Positions 11,342 to 24,197 are shown, counted from the stretch's first letter. The stretch: DNA of 64,000 bases from Caprella mutica (GCA_947561585.1 CANNZV010003220.1:1-64000), one strand, 5' to 3'. Notes: generated from the letters alone by a model not told the origin. Made by a program: numbers and translations.

Positions 11342-13059
11342 AAAATAATGGAATGATAAGTAGATTATATATATTTAATACTAAAATTAAAATTTCCTAA
11401 ATATTTACATAGTATATAAAATTTATCTCAACTGAGTGTGAATAAAATAGGTGAAAACCTTACACGACTTTACGAATGACACAAAAATAGTAAAAGGAAT
11501 TTTACAGAATGTTCGACGAGAATAGATGGACAATTTTTTTTATCTGATTGATGTTGATTTAAGCGACATTTGAAGATCCACGTGATAATTCGATTATACT
11601 GTTTTGAGATAACATTGATCCAACCTTCTGTTTTCCAAGCCATGTCCAGGGAGGGAAATCTCTCGGGCTTCCAAGAACGGTGGCTAATTTAATGAAGACA
11701 AAGAGTGATTAACAGAACTCTCGGTACAGGTTGAAGTACATAGAGTAGCGAATCATTAGTGCTTTGATATATTTAAGCAATGTATTTACAAGTATTCATA
11801 TATAATAATTTGAACAATTTTATATTTAAATTGTCGTTTGTTGAATTTGTAATACAATAAATTATTCGAGCAGCATACAAAACTTAAAGTGTATCTTCGT
11901 TTTCCAAGGCAAAAGGTTCCTAAATTATGAAGGATTTGATGTAAATAATGATTCACTCGTCTTTCGAGTCATTTTTCTTTTTTACGATCAAACAGATCTC
12001 CCCATCCAGCTTTCATAAAAGGAGATTACTCGGTGGGGATCCTAAAGCCATCACTCGGAAGAAAACCCATTCTCTCGCCTGCAAGCCCCCTCAAGTGTAA
12101 AATTTAAGGATGAAATCCACAGTATTTATTAACCCTTTGGGAAATTAGGGTGAGACTGGACTACACACAGCAATAATTTCACGATGTCGCACTTAATCCC
12201 CAATCTCTCTCGCCAAATTAAGATTATCAAGTGAGGAATCCGTGAAATTCAGGCAGATTCCTCCCCAAGAGTCAATACTAGGTACGATGGGCACAGTACA
12301 TACAATCTCCAAACTGACAAGTAGGTAGGTATAGCCTACCGTTTAGAATCTTCCAAAGGTTTCAAACTAGAGCCATCAAAAAAAATATTAAAAACAATAG
12401 TATATCTTATAGCTAGGTAATTAAACAATATGTTCTATATAGCTGAACATTTAAAATCTGTAAAATGAAAACAGATTGATGCTGTGGAAGTTACAAGACC
12501 TTGGACTCCTTCAACTTTATTTTACTGATGGTAGTTTTGAATTCCCAACCTTCAATGTTTTTACGGTAGAAAGCGAAGCCATATTCTGGATCTTAATTAG
12601 AAAAATAGGCGATAGTTAATTTCTCCCAAACAACCGGGATTTTATAATTGGAAAGCTTATTTTCTTTTCAAAGTCTCTGAACGAGCTGAAGAGATTAGCT
12701 TGATGTCTATATTCTGTAGATAATGAGCCTCGTTAGGGATCAGTGTTGCACATGTTCAGAAATCAGATCTCTTGTGCCGGAAAATAAGAAGTTTCTTCCT
12801 TTCACCTTCAGACTTCCTTCTGTTGTTTTATTTCCAGAAAATAATATTGGAAAGATTTAGCTACTTACTAAATAATTAGCGATGAATAAATAATATGCAA
12901 CAATATTATTGATAGAGAGCAGCGGCTATATTTTTAAAATTCTGAAATTAAAATCCAAATTAATTTTTCACTTAAAAAATAAGCATATTTTTTGTAAGAG
13001 AAAAATATGGAACATAATTAGAATTAAAAATTTGTTTTTTATTTTCATTTAAATGTACT
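11342..13059. other. Gene-free stretch
   Basis: I see no gene. Around 12129 a TTAACCCTTTGGG motif resembles a piggyBac-type terminus, but no partner end is visible. Confidence 0.4.
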
Positions 13060-13712
13060 CTAACCAAGAAGCGCTGAATATAATGCAAGGCGATAGTATC
13101 TACCTACCAAAGAAGCGCTGAATGGAATGCAAGGCGATAGTATCTACCTACCAAAGAAGCGCTGAATATAATGCCAGGCGATAGTATCTACCTACCAAAG
13201 AAGCGCTGAATGGAATACAAGGCGATAGTATCTACCTACTAAAGAAGCGCTGAATATAATGCCAGGCGATAGTATCTACCTACCAAAGAAGCGCTGAATG
13301 GAATGCAAGGCGATAGTATCTACCTACTAAAGAAGCGCTGAATGGAATGCCAGGCGATAGTATCTACCTACCAAAGAAGCGCTGAATATAATGCCAGGCG
13401 AAAGTATCTACCTACCTACCAAAGAAGCGCTGAATATAATGCAAGGCGAAAGTATCTACCTACCTACCAAAGAAGCGCTGAATGGAATGCCAGGCGATAG
13501 TATCTACCTACCTACCAAAGAAGCGCTGAATATAATGCCAGGCGAAAGTATCTACCTACCTACCAAAGAAGCGCTGAATAAAATGCCAGGCGATAGTATC
13601 TACCTACCAAAGAAGCGCTGAATAAAATGCCAGGACAATCAGGCGGTAATATCTACCTACCAAAAGCTCCGAATAAAATGTCAGGCGGTGGTATCTACCT
13701 ACCATGAAGCGT
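13060..13712. repeat. 44/48-bp tandem array
   Basis: The unit runs GAAGCGCTGAATGGAATGCA then AGGCGATAGTATCTACCTAC. Early units are 44 bp. From about 13391 an extra ACCT extends several units to 48 bp, which keeps one plus-strand frame open with a 16-residue period. ATAATG/GGAATG and GCAAGG/GCCAGG variants alternate between neighbouring units, hinting at a two-unit higher-order pattern. It degrades at about 13625-13712. Confidence 0.95.
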
Positions 13713-15482
13713 CGTGTGGAATGTCATGCTATATATAAACATATACTACGGCGCTAGATCTCCTTGAAAGAAATTGCCAGCGAAGTATGCAAAAGTATAA
13801 TCAGTTTATTTCACGGCGAATGCAATCTTTCCAGAAGATATATTCCATACTAAATTTGAAGGCAACAGAACATTTTTCAGTGCGACACGCGACACAACTT
13901 ACTCTAGTGGAAAAGTGGCAAAGCAAGACTCGCCCTGGAACCACGTAATGAATATATCAGGAGACCGAGAGTCTCTATTGGAATCTAAGGTGAGTTCTGA
14001 AACTCGGATCTGAATCTCACGTACAAAACCAAAATAAAGAATAATGGAGTTTTGGAGATTTAGTGAGGCTCATTTCGACAGGTTTCAGCAATAGCATGAT
14101 CTTATATATTTTATCATGTCTTTCTTTGTCATTAATCTTTTGATACGAAAATAAACTATTAGATGCACTGTGATAATTTTAAACTGTTAAAAGCATTTGT
14201 ATAACTTATTTCTTAGGCAAAAGACCCTTGAACATATCTCGTGTCCGTATCCACTCTCTCGTAATTGGTTTAAATTAAGTTTCACTCACAAGGCGTCGTC
14301 CGAAGTCAAATAAAATAGAATTGAATCAATATATATCAATCAAGAAAAGGAATATGAACTTTGGAGTGGAGAGGAGTTGGTTCATTTATTTACAGTTTTC
14401 GAGGCTACACAAGTGATTAAACTCACTGATCTAATTGCAATGTTTCTGTTTTCTACGAAAGAATGGCGTTCAAAATTGATAAAAACTGAAGGAAAAACAA
14501 TAATAAAGAAGAGCAGTTGATGGTCCAAGAAAATCTCTTCTTCCAGTAACAGCTTCCGGGTGTTTTATTTCACTAGTGTGTTCATGAAGCTTTCCCTGTT
14601 TCACTAACAATTAAGAATAGATACTTTCTTTGTATTTCAGGTAATTAGAAAACAGAAAATTAACCGTGAATAAACTGTTTAAAATCATTGATAACAGCAT
14701 TATACTTCCAGTATTTGCGAGTATTTATACTACATTACATTTTAACCTCACAAAAGTTCATGCGATTTACTTCTTTTCTTTTTAAATATATATTTGTTTA
14801 CCGGATGCTCCAAATCGCCTTAGCGCAAGTAAACATTTCTCATGGGCTTATCAAATATTTTTTCATCAATATCACCTTCCTTAGAGGCGCTTCGTAGATA
14901 TTTAGAAAATAGTGATAGCAGTTCAGAGCGAATAAGCTGAGCATCATTCAAACGTCAGATTACTGCACGCCTCATTGGCTGCGTCATTTGTTGCCACAGA
15001 ATAACGTCTCCGCACACCAGCCCAACATTGAGGGAACGATCTGCCAACCTATTTGCTGTTGTCGACAAAATTTATTCAGCACTCTAACAAGCTGGGATAA
15101 TGAAATTTCTCCCAATTGAAGCTAAGTTACTTTTCATCGGATGATGCAATGCAGCGTTTAGATCAGTATTTTTGTTTAGATTTTTCTTTTTCATAATTTT
15201 GATATATAAATTTGGTCTATGAATGTTAACGGTTAACCCAGATAAAAATTTAGTAAACGTGATATTAGCCTAAAAATTTGCAGCACATATTTCTAAAAGA
15301 GTACTTACTCAAAATATTTGCTGTCCAATTTCACGTTAACTGAAGGAAATTGTGTGCAAAAGTAATATGGTCCAACATAAATTAGACGAAATAGCTAAAT
15401 TTTTATAGCACAAGCAATGGAATTTGCTCAGTAACTCTTATGGCTGCCACGTAGACATGAATCGCAGTGGTTAGTTTTTTTT
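13713..15482. other. Gene-free stretch
   Basis: There is no recognisable gene, RNA or strong repeat. Short open frames such as 14688-14897 have no motif. Confidence 0.4.
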
Positions 15483-15550
15483 CATTAAGTGACTGTGTAG
15501 CTCAGTGCAATAAGGGACACTCGTTGGCAATATGAGAATAATTCCGAGCA
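15483..15550 (+). other. Possible tRNA-derived SINE head
   Basis: TGTAGCTCAGTGCAATAAGG resembles a tRNA A-box region. It is followed by CACTCGTTGGCAATATGAG, which can form an anticodon-like stem-loop. The expected B box (GGTTCGAATCC) is only weakly present, as AATAATTCCGAGC. If real, this is an old tRNA-derived SINE rather than a working tRNA gene, since the acceptor and T arms do not close. Confidence 0.2.
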
Positions 15551-16614
15551 TCACACTGCAATAAAATACACCCTCTGTACAATAATATATATTGCCCCCA
15601 AATTCCGACAGAGGCAAAACATAGCAGTGTCATCTGGCGGTACATTGAACGCCATCTGGTGGTGGCACTGTTCTTATTAGGGTTTGGGGAGCGAGTGCTG
15701 TCCAAGGATATTCTTTGTGGTGTCACAAGGCAGTTATTTAAAAGCATTTCTAATTTGAGTAATGGTCAGAATTGCGAGAGGAAAATTAGAGCAGTTTGTA
15801 GATATTAGAGTTCACAGACATCTTTTACCGGGTAAAACAACGTTCAACAAATAACAGAAAATAATATAAAAATATTAATAAAACTCAGTCGAAAGGAATA
15901 CCTACTAGGTATGTGATTAAAGAGATGCTCTATTTTGATCTAATACCATTGATATTGAATACAGAAACTGCCCAATTATTCGATAAGCTTCCATAGCTAG
16001 AATTAATCGGATATATAACTTCACTAGCTGATCAAATATAAATTTCAGTCTAATATACATACGAACTTACCTCGGTAAGGTATATTAATTCAGAATAACA
16101 AAGTAGCAATTAATTTCAAAGAAATATAATCCAATGCATAACACCAATTAACTTTTACACTTTGAACAATAGGGATCTTTAATTTATTTTTGCTATAAAT
16201 ACAACAAGGAGTGGTTTATTTAGATTAGATTCATCAGCCGAGACACTTACGTGTTGTCTATCTCATTGGGCAGCTTCACGGGCAATACAAATGCTAATTT
16301 AATCTCGAATATAATTTTGAGGCTATAGTGCAATCTGGAATGAATTCAGAATTTAGAGCACACTTAAACAGCTTAATAGCCTCCTAGGGGTTAATTACCT
16401 CTGACTAATGTCTTTTCGCTCACTAAAGGCTGAGATAGCGGCTAATCTTGCATTTCATAAAAAAATAAATTGAGTAGGCTCAGTGATGGAAAATAAACTG
16501 CCAAGAATATACTATCTTACCCTTGCATTTAACTACTAGGTAATAAAAGGGGAAATACAATAACTCAGCAAATTGTCTTTTACTTTATTGGCGATAAAAG
16601 TTCGAGATTTTTTA
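15551..16614. other. Gene-free stretch
   Basis: No gene is visible. An 81-codon minus-strand frame at 15502-15747 has no recognised motif. Confidence 0.4.
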
Positions 16615-16786
16615 TAGTGTAAGTTATGAATTAGCTATAGGGCGGTTGCACATTTTTCATCACATAAGAAAAATATATTATTATATAACATATTTTATTT
16701 GGTATCCATGATACCTGCAAAAATTTCTATTTTCTTCTTTTATGATCGAACATCATAAACAGTCCAATAATTCATAATTTACCCTA
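16615..16786. mobile_element. Family A MITE copy
   Basis: It starts TAGTGTAAGTTATGAATTAG and ends AATTCATAATTTACCCTA in inverted orientation. Internal parts CACATTTTTCATCACATAAG and TTTTATGATCGAACATCAT pair with each other. An internal GGTATCCATGATACC segment recurs at about 22582 and, diverged, at about 36794. Confidence 0.7.
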
Positions 16787-17269
16787 ACTAATATTTATAA
16801 AGTGAATTTTGAAACCGAATTACGTCACAGTTACGTTTTACTACTCCAATTGTCAATAAAAGTACAAACTGTTAGTTATGTACATAGTAAATAAACAGAG
16901 AAGTATACTAAGTACAATATTGGAACATCCAAAAATACTCTGTGACGTCACGCAGAGTATTTTCCATTTGTTTTTAATTAGAATTGTGCTATTATTCAGT
17001 TAAATGTGCATCTTCATTGAAATTAACTTAAATAAAATTGTGTTTAATGACGTTTTACACTCTATTCGATTAATAATATTTATAGGATATGAAAAGACAA
17101 AAATAGGATATGAGCATTCAAAGTAGCTATTGTTTGTTTTTCAACACAAGTAGGTAGCTATTATCAGTTAAATAACTCATTCTAAATATTATTATTTTTC
17201 TCTAATGTATAGAACTAACTATTTAAGTGGTTTTTTATGAACTACTTAGCTCCGTTTCGGCCCGATTAG
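16787..17269. other. Gene-free stretch
   Basis: I see nothing beyond an internal short inverted motif near 16930-16960 (AATACTCTGTGACGTCACGC, AGAGTATT). Confidence 0.4.
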
Positions 17270-17402
17270 ATCCGGCTTCGTCCCCATTCGGACCGTTTTG
17301 GACCCCAATCTGTCCGTTATAGACCACAATTGGTCCGTTTTGGTTCCCAATATGTCCGTTTTGGTACTCAATCGGTCCGTTTCCGTCCGTTTCGGTGATT
17401 CT
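17270..17402. repeat. 21-bp degenerate tandem array
   Basis: Units follow CCGTTTTGGNNCCCAATNNGT. There are about four full units, then truncated CCGTTTCCGT and CCGTTTCGGT units. The 21-bp period leaves a minus-strand frame open (QNGPI-like repeats), which I take as a by-product. Confidence 0.8.
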
Positions 17403-18319
17403 ATACACCGTAAACACACGAGGTAAATTATTAGTATAGATAGATTAAATTATGATTAAGTTGTAGTTTCTATACATACATCAATTAATAGTACCTATAC
17501 ATACAGTCATGAATATTATCACTTTATATTATAATATTTTTTTTTAAATATCTAGTTAACCTAACACAATTTAGTTTTTCATTAGGTACCTTGTTACCTT
17601 CAAAGCAAACTTTCTGCCAACAATTATTATGTACCTAGGTGCCTACTCCAAATAAATTTTACTTACCTATTTTAAGATCAATACAAACAAATATTAGCAT
17701 GGCACAATACCTAAGTATCAATTTAATTATTTAAAGTTTGAAGTCAATCAGTTATAGATCACTAGAATTATTAGTTTGAAAAGGGAAAATAACAAAGATT
17801 AAGAACAGACTTACGGACACAATCAGAAACATGGCATAAAGTTGGTGACCTAAGTAGGTACCCTTACGGTGACAGTTACTCTATATTTAAATTACGAACA
17901 ATGCCTATATTTTTTCACCAAAACATTCCTAAATATTTAGGTTTTATCGTCCTTATAGGTAGGTACCTACCCCTATATAACCAACAATAATAATAATCTT
18001 ACCTTAGACTTCGAGGAAACACAATGGCAGCTCATCTCTTTTTCCGCAACAGCATTCAGTCTTACGAATTTACATTCAATAATGAATGAAGCACCATATG
18101 AAATTATTCTAAGAATGAATGTTCCTAACAAGAGAGCACAAATCACGATAAATGAACTTCATTTTCTAAAAAAAATCATCAATTTACTTTACATAAAAAA
18201 TACGCATTTTTTTTAAATTCATAGGAGAGAGCTCAACCAAATTCACTAGGTAGGGCAGCGCCTACGCGAATGAATTTTTTTTTCAAATGTGTTCCAAAGT
18301 ATTCCACCTTCTAAGGTCT
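17403..18319. other. Gene-free stretch
   Basis: There is no gene. The self-complementary GGTAGGTACCTACC near 17960 stands out, and shorter variants of it (TAGGTACC, GTACCTAGG) occur nearby. Confidence 0.4.
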
Positions 18320-19497
18320 AAAGCGGCCCATACACGATCAATAATATTGCGCAATTTCATTGACAGTAAGTACCCTGAATTGACAATTAAATTGACCGTG
18401 TATGTGCGATATTGATGATTTACACAATTATATTGGTGTAATGTGCCCATACACGGTCAATTCTATTCATGATTCTATTGCGCAATTTAATTGTCAATAC
18501 TGTGAATTGACAATTATTATATTGACCGTGTATGGGCGATATTGGAGACTTGCACAATTATAATGAAAAATCAGTTTCTGTTTGATATTTTATTGTGCAA
18601 GTTTGTATTATTGCACAATTAATAGACTGTCACATTTTCATATGGAATATTTTGACAGACTATGGTAGTTAAACAATAATAGTAATAGTAATTTAGCTTA
18701 TAAATAATGAGCTAAAATTCGTATCAACAATAATGATGCGAATTATTTCTGAGAATATAGAGTATTTATTAGTTAACAGGAGCTTATACGATTCTTCGCC
18801 AGATGGCGTTGTTCACATTATTTTCAATTACATGAAAAAGGAATGAATATCTCAGTGAATAAGCACTACATGGGGAATAGGTTCCGCGCAATTTTCTGAT
18901 TTTGTACAATTTCGAGAACGCGCCGCGCGTTTTCAAGATTATAAAAAACGTGCAGCGCATTCTTGCATGTAATTTTATGTAAAACTTCTCATTTTTTTAT
19001 TTAATTTGAAAGAGTATATTTTAACATTAAAAACAAAAGGGAAAACATACAAGGTTAATTCCAAACGTTTGGTAGAATGTTTAAATAAAATTAAAATACC
19101 AGTTTTGTTCAAGTTTTCTGTAAATAACAAATTCAAGCTTATTTACCAATATATTACCTAGTTATTATGTTTTAACTATCATATTTTGATGAAATGGACC
19201 GATGAAATGCATGACTAATTGATTATCTACTCCATCACTGTTGGTCCTGCTTCAAATCAGCAAATGGCGCGGAACATATATAATTATATAGGTACTATAG
19301 TTAAACTAACTATTAATCTATTTCTACAGTTTTAATAATTATGCATATTACATGTCGATATACAAACGATATTTGCAAATGTTTATGAAATTGAAACAGC
19401 ATGTTGTCTCAATTTCATAGCTGCTTGAGGTATTCCACTTAGGTGGCGGTTTTTCAATAAAAAAATAACACTGTCACTCCAAAATATTTCAATTCAG

Positions 19498-19936
19498 TTG
19501 TTTACACGTGTGTCGACACATTTTCCGAGACACACCTCAATGATTCCGCGGTTGAGCCGGATCAGCTGCCGGGGCTGCGGAGAACCGTTAGCGTCAGAAA
19601 TACTCCGCCCTTGGCATGCATACATATTTCAGCCAATTGCTATAGATACCACTGGAGCGTACGGTAGAACGGCCTCCTCAATCATGAAGTCCATAGGTAG
19701 ATGCCTTGTTCAGACAACGAATGATCGAAGGGAGTCTGCCTCGTTCCAACAACAAATGGCTCTTGCAATTCAGAGAGGGAATGCCTTCAGGAGAGGTTTT
19801 AGAGGGTCGGGTCCACCCCTTAATTCAGGGAACTCAACCCCTCACTCGTAGTTCCAGATGGAATTTCCTCTTCTGTAAAGATTTTATCCTTCTTGTTTTT
19901 AATGGAAAAATATTGTTTAAAAAAAAAAAAAAAAAG
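19498..19936 (+). pseudogene. Reverse-transcriptase C-terminal tail with poly(A)
   Basis: The plus frame from 19498 to its stop at 19851 encodes a C-terminal segment of the kind found at the end of non-LTR reverse-transcriptase proteins. It has a CRGCGEPL cysteine pair, then a PIAIDTTGAYG block, then MALAIQRGNA. This matches the D/E-T-x-G-x-W/Y-G and ISxAIQRGNA pattern I know from such proteins. No RT catalytic domain lies upstream, so this is a 5'-truncated insertion. A 17-base A run at about 19920-19936 after the stop fits a retroposed 3' end. Family assignment is from memory of motifs only. Confidence 0.6.
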
Positions 19937-19984
19937 TTTTTTTATGTAGATATGAGATGCCGCGCTGGATTCCAGGACAAAAGC

Positions 19985-20320
19985 CCCCAGCGCAAAGAAA
20001 AAACCCGCGGTCAGAAACCCCCGTGTAAAATACCCCCGGACAAAAATTCCGGGTAAAAAAAAACGAATAAAAAACCCCGGATAAAAAACACAATCAAAAT
20101 ACCCCCGGTGCAAAAAAAAAAACCGATCGATATATATAGCCTAATTATTTTTATTAATATATTGAACATTATTCAATGCGAACCAATAATTATTACATTT
20201 TTACAGTTAAAATTGAAAATTGTAAAGTATACATTTTGTCACTACTAAACCTGGCCTGGGGGGGGGGGGGATAGTTTTATTTTACCCGTGGGCCTTTTGT
20301 CCGGGGGTTTTATTCGTGAA
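19985..20320. repeat. Degenerate CCCCCGGACAAAA repeat
   Basis: Irregular units alternating an A-rich run with CCCCCGG, CCCCGG or CCCGCGG lie at 19985-20120. The complement, GTCCGGGGGTTTTATTCG, appears at about 20297-20315 after a 12-G run, giving inverted ends around a 150-bp spacer. This looks like a small foldback element or a slippage-prone satellite. Overlapping open frames here are not coding. Confidence 0.6.
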
Positions 20321-20974
20321 TTTTTAAGAAAATAATTTACTTTTCTTTAATAAGTATCATTTATATGAACAGAGTGAGTATATAATAATTAATTGATTAA
20401 ATAAACTGATTCCATTAAAGCAAACTTTGGGTTTTACCCGATGTAACCACACGGCGTAGCGAAACCTCGAATTACGGATAGTGAAGATATTGTGTAGGGA
20501 GTATTGTAAATTTTTAATATAAATATGAAATCGCTTCTCTTTGACATGTGATACATATTTATTCAACACAGAGCTATCAAGTAAGTAGCCAGTAGGTAAT
20601 TATCTAAATACAAACTCGCGATGGCATTGTTCACTAGCTCAATTATTACTTCTCATTATTAGCATATTCATAGCAATTTATAAATTTATTGTATTTAAAA
20701 TAAAATAATTAGCTTATATTGAATTGAAATAGTATTGTATACTATAGTACTCGAGACATATGCTTCCTCTTGTACGATAGCTGGATCAAAATCCTTCATA
20801 CTTTATCGGCGGATTGTAAAACCAAACTGAGTCTAGTTTTCACAATTATATTGACAAGGGTAAGAGCAACCTTAAATTGTCAATTATATGTGCAACCAGA
20901 CTTGCGCAATATAATTGAACGTGTATGGGCCGCTTAACTCTAACATCTGATAAAGGTTAAATCCAAAGGCTTAA

Positions 20975-21030
20975 TAAAGCAAGTTATCAGACGGTTTCAC
21001 ATTTTCGATCATATAAAAATGCATATCTAT
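20975..21030. mobile_element. Family A half copy
   Basis: AAGTTATCAGACGGTTTCAC followed by ATTTTCGATCATATAAAAA matches one arm of family A. The other arm is missing. The next element starts 10 bp later. Confidence 0.5.
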
Positions 21031-21039
21031 CTATATCTA

Positions 21040-22250
21040 CCTTTTCCTAGTTAATTTGGCACAAGTGAAAAATGAATTGGCAGAAGTGAAAATCAATTTG
21101 GCAAGAGTGAAAAATGAATTGGCAGAAGTTTAAAATCAAGATGGCAGGAGTGAAATAGGAATTGGCAGAAGTGAAAATGAAAATTGCACAAGTGAAAATT
21201 GCATGGGAGATAATCAATTACACTCTTAAAGATTTTTTATGAAAATTAAAATCTCAATCAAATTGTAGCATATTTCAATCTTCTCTATCAGAAAGTACCC
21301 AATTATAGGATACTATCCAATTATAGGATACTACCCAATTATAGGACATTTCCCAATTGTAGGATACTATCCAATTATAGGATACTATCCAATTATAAGA
21401 TACTACCCAATTATAAGATACTATCCTATCATAGGACACTACCCAATTATTGAATACTACCCAATTATTGAATACTACCCAATTATTGAATACTACCCAA
21501 TTATAAGATACTATCCAATTGTAAGATACTATCCAATCATAGGATACTACCCAATTATAGGATACTACCCAAATATAGGATACTAGCCAAATATAGGATA
21601 CTACCCAATTATAGGACACTACCCAATTATAGGATACTAGCCAAATATAGGATACTAGCCAAATATAGGATACTACCCAATTATAGGACACTACCCGAAT
21701 ATAGGATACTACCCAAATATAGGATACTAGCCAAATATAGGATACTAGCCAAATATAGGATACTACCCAATTATAGGACACTACCCAATCATAGGACACT
21801 GCCCAATTATTGAATACTATCCAATTATAGGAAACTTCACAAATATAGAATAACACCCAAATATAGGATAGTAAATAAATAATGGGGTAGTATCCTATAA
21901 TTGGGTAATATCCTAGAATTGGGTACTGTCCTATAATTGGGTAGTGTCCTATAATTGGGTACTGTCCTTTAATTGGGTACTGTCCTATAATTGGGTAATG
22001 TCCTATAATTGGGTATTTTGAAAAGATTGAAATATGCTACAATTTGATTGAGGTTTTAATTTTCATAAAAAAATCTTTAAGAGTGTAATTGATTATCTCC
22101 CATGCAATTTTCATTTTCACTTCTGCCAATTCTTATTTCACTTTTTCCAATTAATTTTTCACTTTATCCAATTAATTTTTCACTTCTGCCAATTCATTTT
22201 TCACTTCTGCCATCTTGATTTTCATTTGTGCCAAATTGACTTGGAAAAGG
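21040..22250. mobile_element. Palindromic TA-flanked element with 18-bp satellite core (family S, copy 1)
   Basis: It is flanked by TA at 21038-21039 and 22251-22252. The left end CCTTTTCCTAGTTAATTTGG is inverted at the right end. Arms of about 240 bp follow, containing short GGCANAAGTGAAAATNAATT repeats and the pair AATTACACTCTTAAAGATTT / AAATCTTTAAGAGTGTAATT. Between the arms, 21290-21880 is a tandem array of AATTATAGGATACTACCC-type 18-bp units. From about 21885 the same unit runs in the opposite direction to about 22012. So the array inverts and the whole element is a palindrome. No transposase is present. Confidence 0.9.
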
Positions 22251-22261
22251 TATAGTAACCT

Positions 22262-22552
22262 ATACTAATAATTTCCCTAATGTGTTTATTTATTTGGTGT
22301 CCCCTTCTGCACGACGGGTGTTAAACATGAAGAATGTAACTATAATACGCACGGGAATATATTGACTTGGTATTTAAATAATCCCTTGTTTTTATTCAAT
22401 TTTTAAATGTATTTTATCTATGAAATAAATTAGACTATGCAGAAAATTTAATTTTAATTGAATTCATTAAAAGTAACTTAACGTGTAAATTGTAATAAAT
22501 TGGTATTGATGATGGATGATCCGTTATTTTTAACGCGAAAGTAAACTAGTAA
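22262..22552 (-). mobile_element. Family B repeat, reverse copy
   Basis: This is the reverse complement of the repeat at 62063-62350. Shared blocks are TGTTTATTTATTTGGTGTCC, GTTAAACATGAAGAATGTAA, TTAGACTATGCAGAAAATTT and CCGTTATTTTTAACG. The ends carry a short self-complementary CCGTTAAAAATAACGG motif. No TIR or coding region is seen. Its class is unknown, possibly Helitron-like or SINE-like. Confidence 0.75.
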
Positions 22553-23455
22553 TAGCTATAATTTAACTCGTTATTTTAATTGGTATCCATGATACCTACA
22601 AGTTCCACATCTTCGATCACTTAAGAGAAACGATTGGTATGCTAACTATAATAATAAATATTTTTTTTTATTTTGGTATCATTGTGGTAGGATTGAAATA
22701 ACTATTATATATTTCTTATAAGATAGACAATGTGAAGCCGCGGCCGATTACTTAGAACTTTGCAAAACAAAACTGAAAGTTCATACCTAACCATTTGGTC
22801 TCGCGGGACGCTAAAATTCTTATTTTTGGGTCACGTGACTGGCAATCTAGCGTCAGTTTATTGTAATGATATAACAGAAACAAAATAAGGTTTTACACAG
22901 TCTTGCTTAGCGTCCCACAATCGCGGCAACACTACCTCTCTCTAGAGTAGTTTATCATAACTATGTACCTAACTAGGTTTCTAGCTAACTTTAATCTTTC
23001 TATAATAATAATGATATTAATAATTAGAATTGTAAATGAGATGTTTACATTATTACCCCGATGATGTTATGTGTTTTATTCAGAAATTATGATAGTTAGG
23101 TATTTGTACAAAATTATAAGTATTCTAATTCGAAGAAGTGAAATAATCTCAGAGAAGTCTAGACCAGAAATCGCGAGAAAAATGTCAAATCGAGGGAAGA
23201 TGTCTGTCGGTAGGTATTTGCCAGCAGTAAAATTTTACGATATTAGCATACCTAATCCCAACAGAGAATACTGTTCGTACACTTCAAAATATTGCTAACT
23301 AAATGTAGCAATATTAGCCTACAACAGAACCTTGAGGGCATAAAAATACTCGTTTCACGATGGAAGCAATCTTGGCATACGAAAAATGCGAAAGTTAATT
23401 CGCGCTAGCTAGGTAATAAAGTCCTACCTAAAAGAAGACAAGAACAAGGGAAGTA
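22553..23455. other. Gene-free stretch
   Basis: About 22575-22635 looks like a broken family A copy (GGTATCCATGATACC, then CCACATCTTCGATCACTTAA). The rest has no gene or clear repeat; a 75-codon frame at 23071-23298 has no motif. Confidence 0.4.
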
Positions 23456-23584
23456 AGGGTAAATTCCGAGTTATCGGAGTATTTCACATTTGCGGACACG
23501 TAAGAAAAAATATAGAGGTAATTATTATATATTCTTATCTTAAGTGCAGAAAATGTGGAACCGTCCGATTACTCGGAACTTACA
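23456..23584. mobile_element. Family A MITE, short copy
   Basis: It starts AGGGTAAATTCCGAGTTATC and ends CCGATTACTCGGAACTTA inverted, with TTTCACATTTGCGG pairing with AGAAAATGTGGAACCG. This is the shortest apparently complete copy of the family. Confidence 0.75.
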
Positions 23585-24197
23585 AACGAGCTTATTAGAA
23601 TTGTTTGTAACCCTGAAATACTACTTCTAGAGTAATATAATTAGGTATTTTATTTAGGAAATGAAACTTGACACATAAATTGAGAGTTTCCAGGATACAA
23701 TGACTTATCCCTTATGTTACTGTATCCTGAGAATTGCTATCGAAATTTTATAGCAGTCAGTATTTTGTTGACATAATCGGTTTGTAGATATTATGGTATT
23801 TCACTTAGGTGGACTATTTAATAGTGAAAATACCGTTAATTATTTGTTGTATAACCTATATGAAATTGATATGCAACTTTTCATAATATTGTAGTATTAA
23901 ACCAAAATAGGAAATCTACTAAAAATAATTGAAATATATTTTTGTGGAAGATTCAAACCCACTTATTGATAAATTCTTAATTCTTAATACGTTAATAGGC
24001 AATATGATTCTTATCAAATTGAACATTCATAAAAAGGAGAAATTCAGATAAATTCACTACGACTGTTAATCTTTATGAATGATATATACAATATTATGAT
24101 AGTAGATTAACTGACACAATATATATTATTCAACGATATAGACTAGAAAAATCATAAGCATAAAAATAACAGCTAATTAAAATAAGATATATATTAG

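Larger units (their letters stand above)
18320..20937. mobile_element. 2.6-kb TIR element with nested TIR copies
   Basis: The left end AAGCGGCCCATACACGATCA and about 15 more bases to TTGCGCAA are repeated inverted at 20900-20937, ending GTGTATGGGCCGCTT. The TIR is about 35 bp with few mismatches. Just inside the left end, at about 18445-18545, a second palindrome with the same CCCATACACGGTCAAT and ATTGACCGTGTATGGG ends is nested. The element carries the retrotransposon tail at 19498-19936, so either it was hit by that retroelement or a younger copy captured it. No transposase is seen. Confidence 0.7.

Noticed and set aside
13391..13621. 76-codon plus frame with 16-residue repeats
   Set aside because: The open frame arises only where units are 48 bp; it closes in the 44-bp units of the same array.
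21275..21856. 193-codon minus frame (SYNWVV repeats)
   Set aside because: It is the 18-bp satellite of the palindromic element read in one frame.
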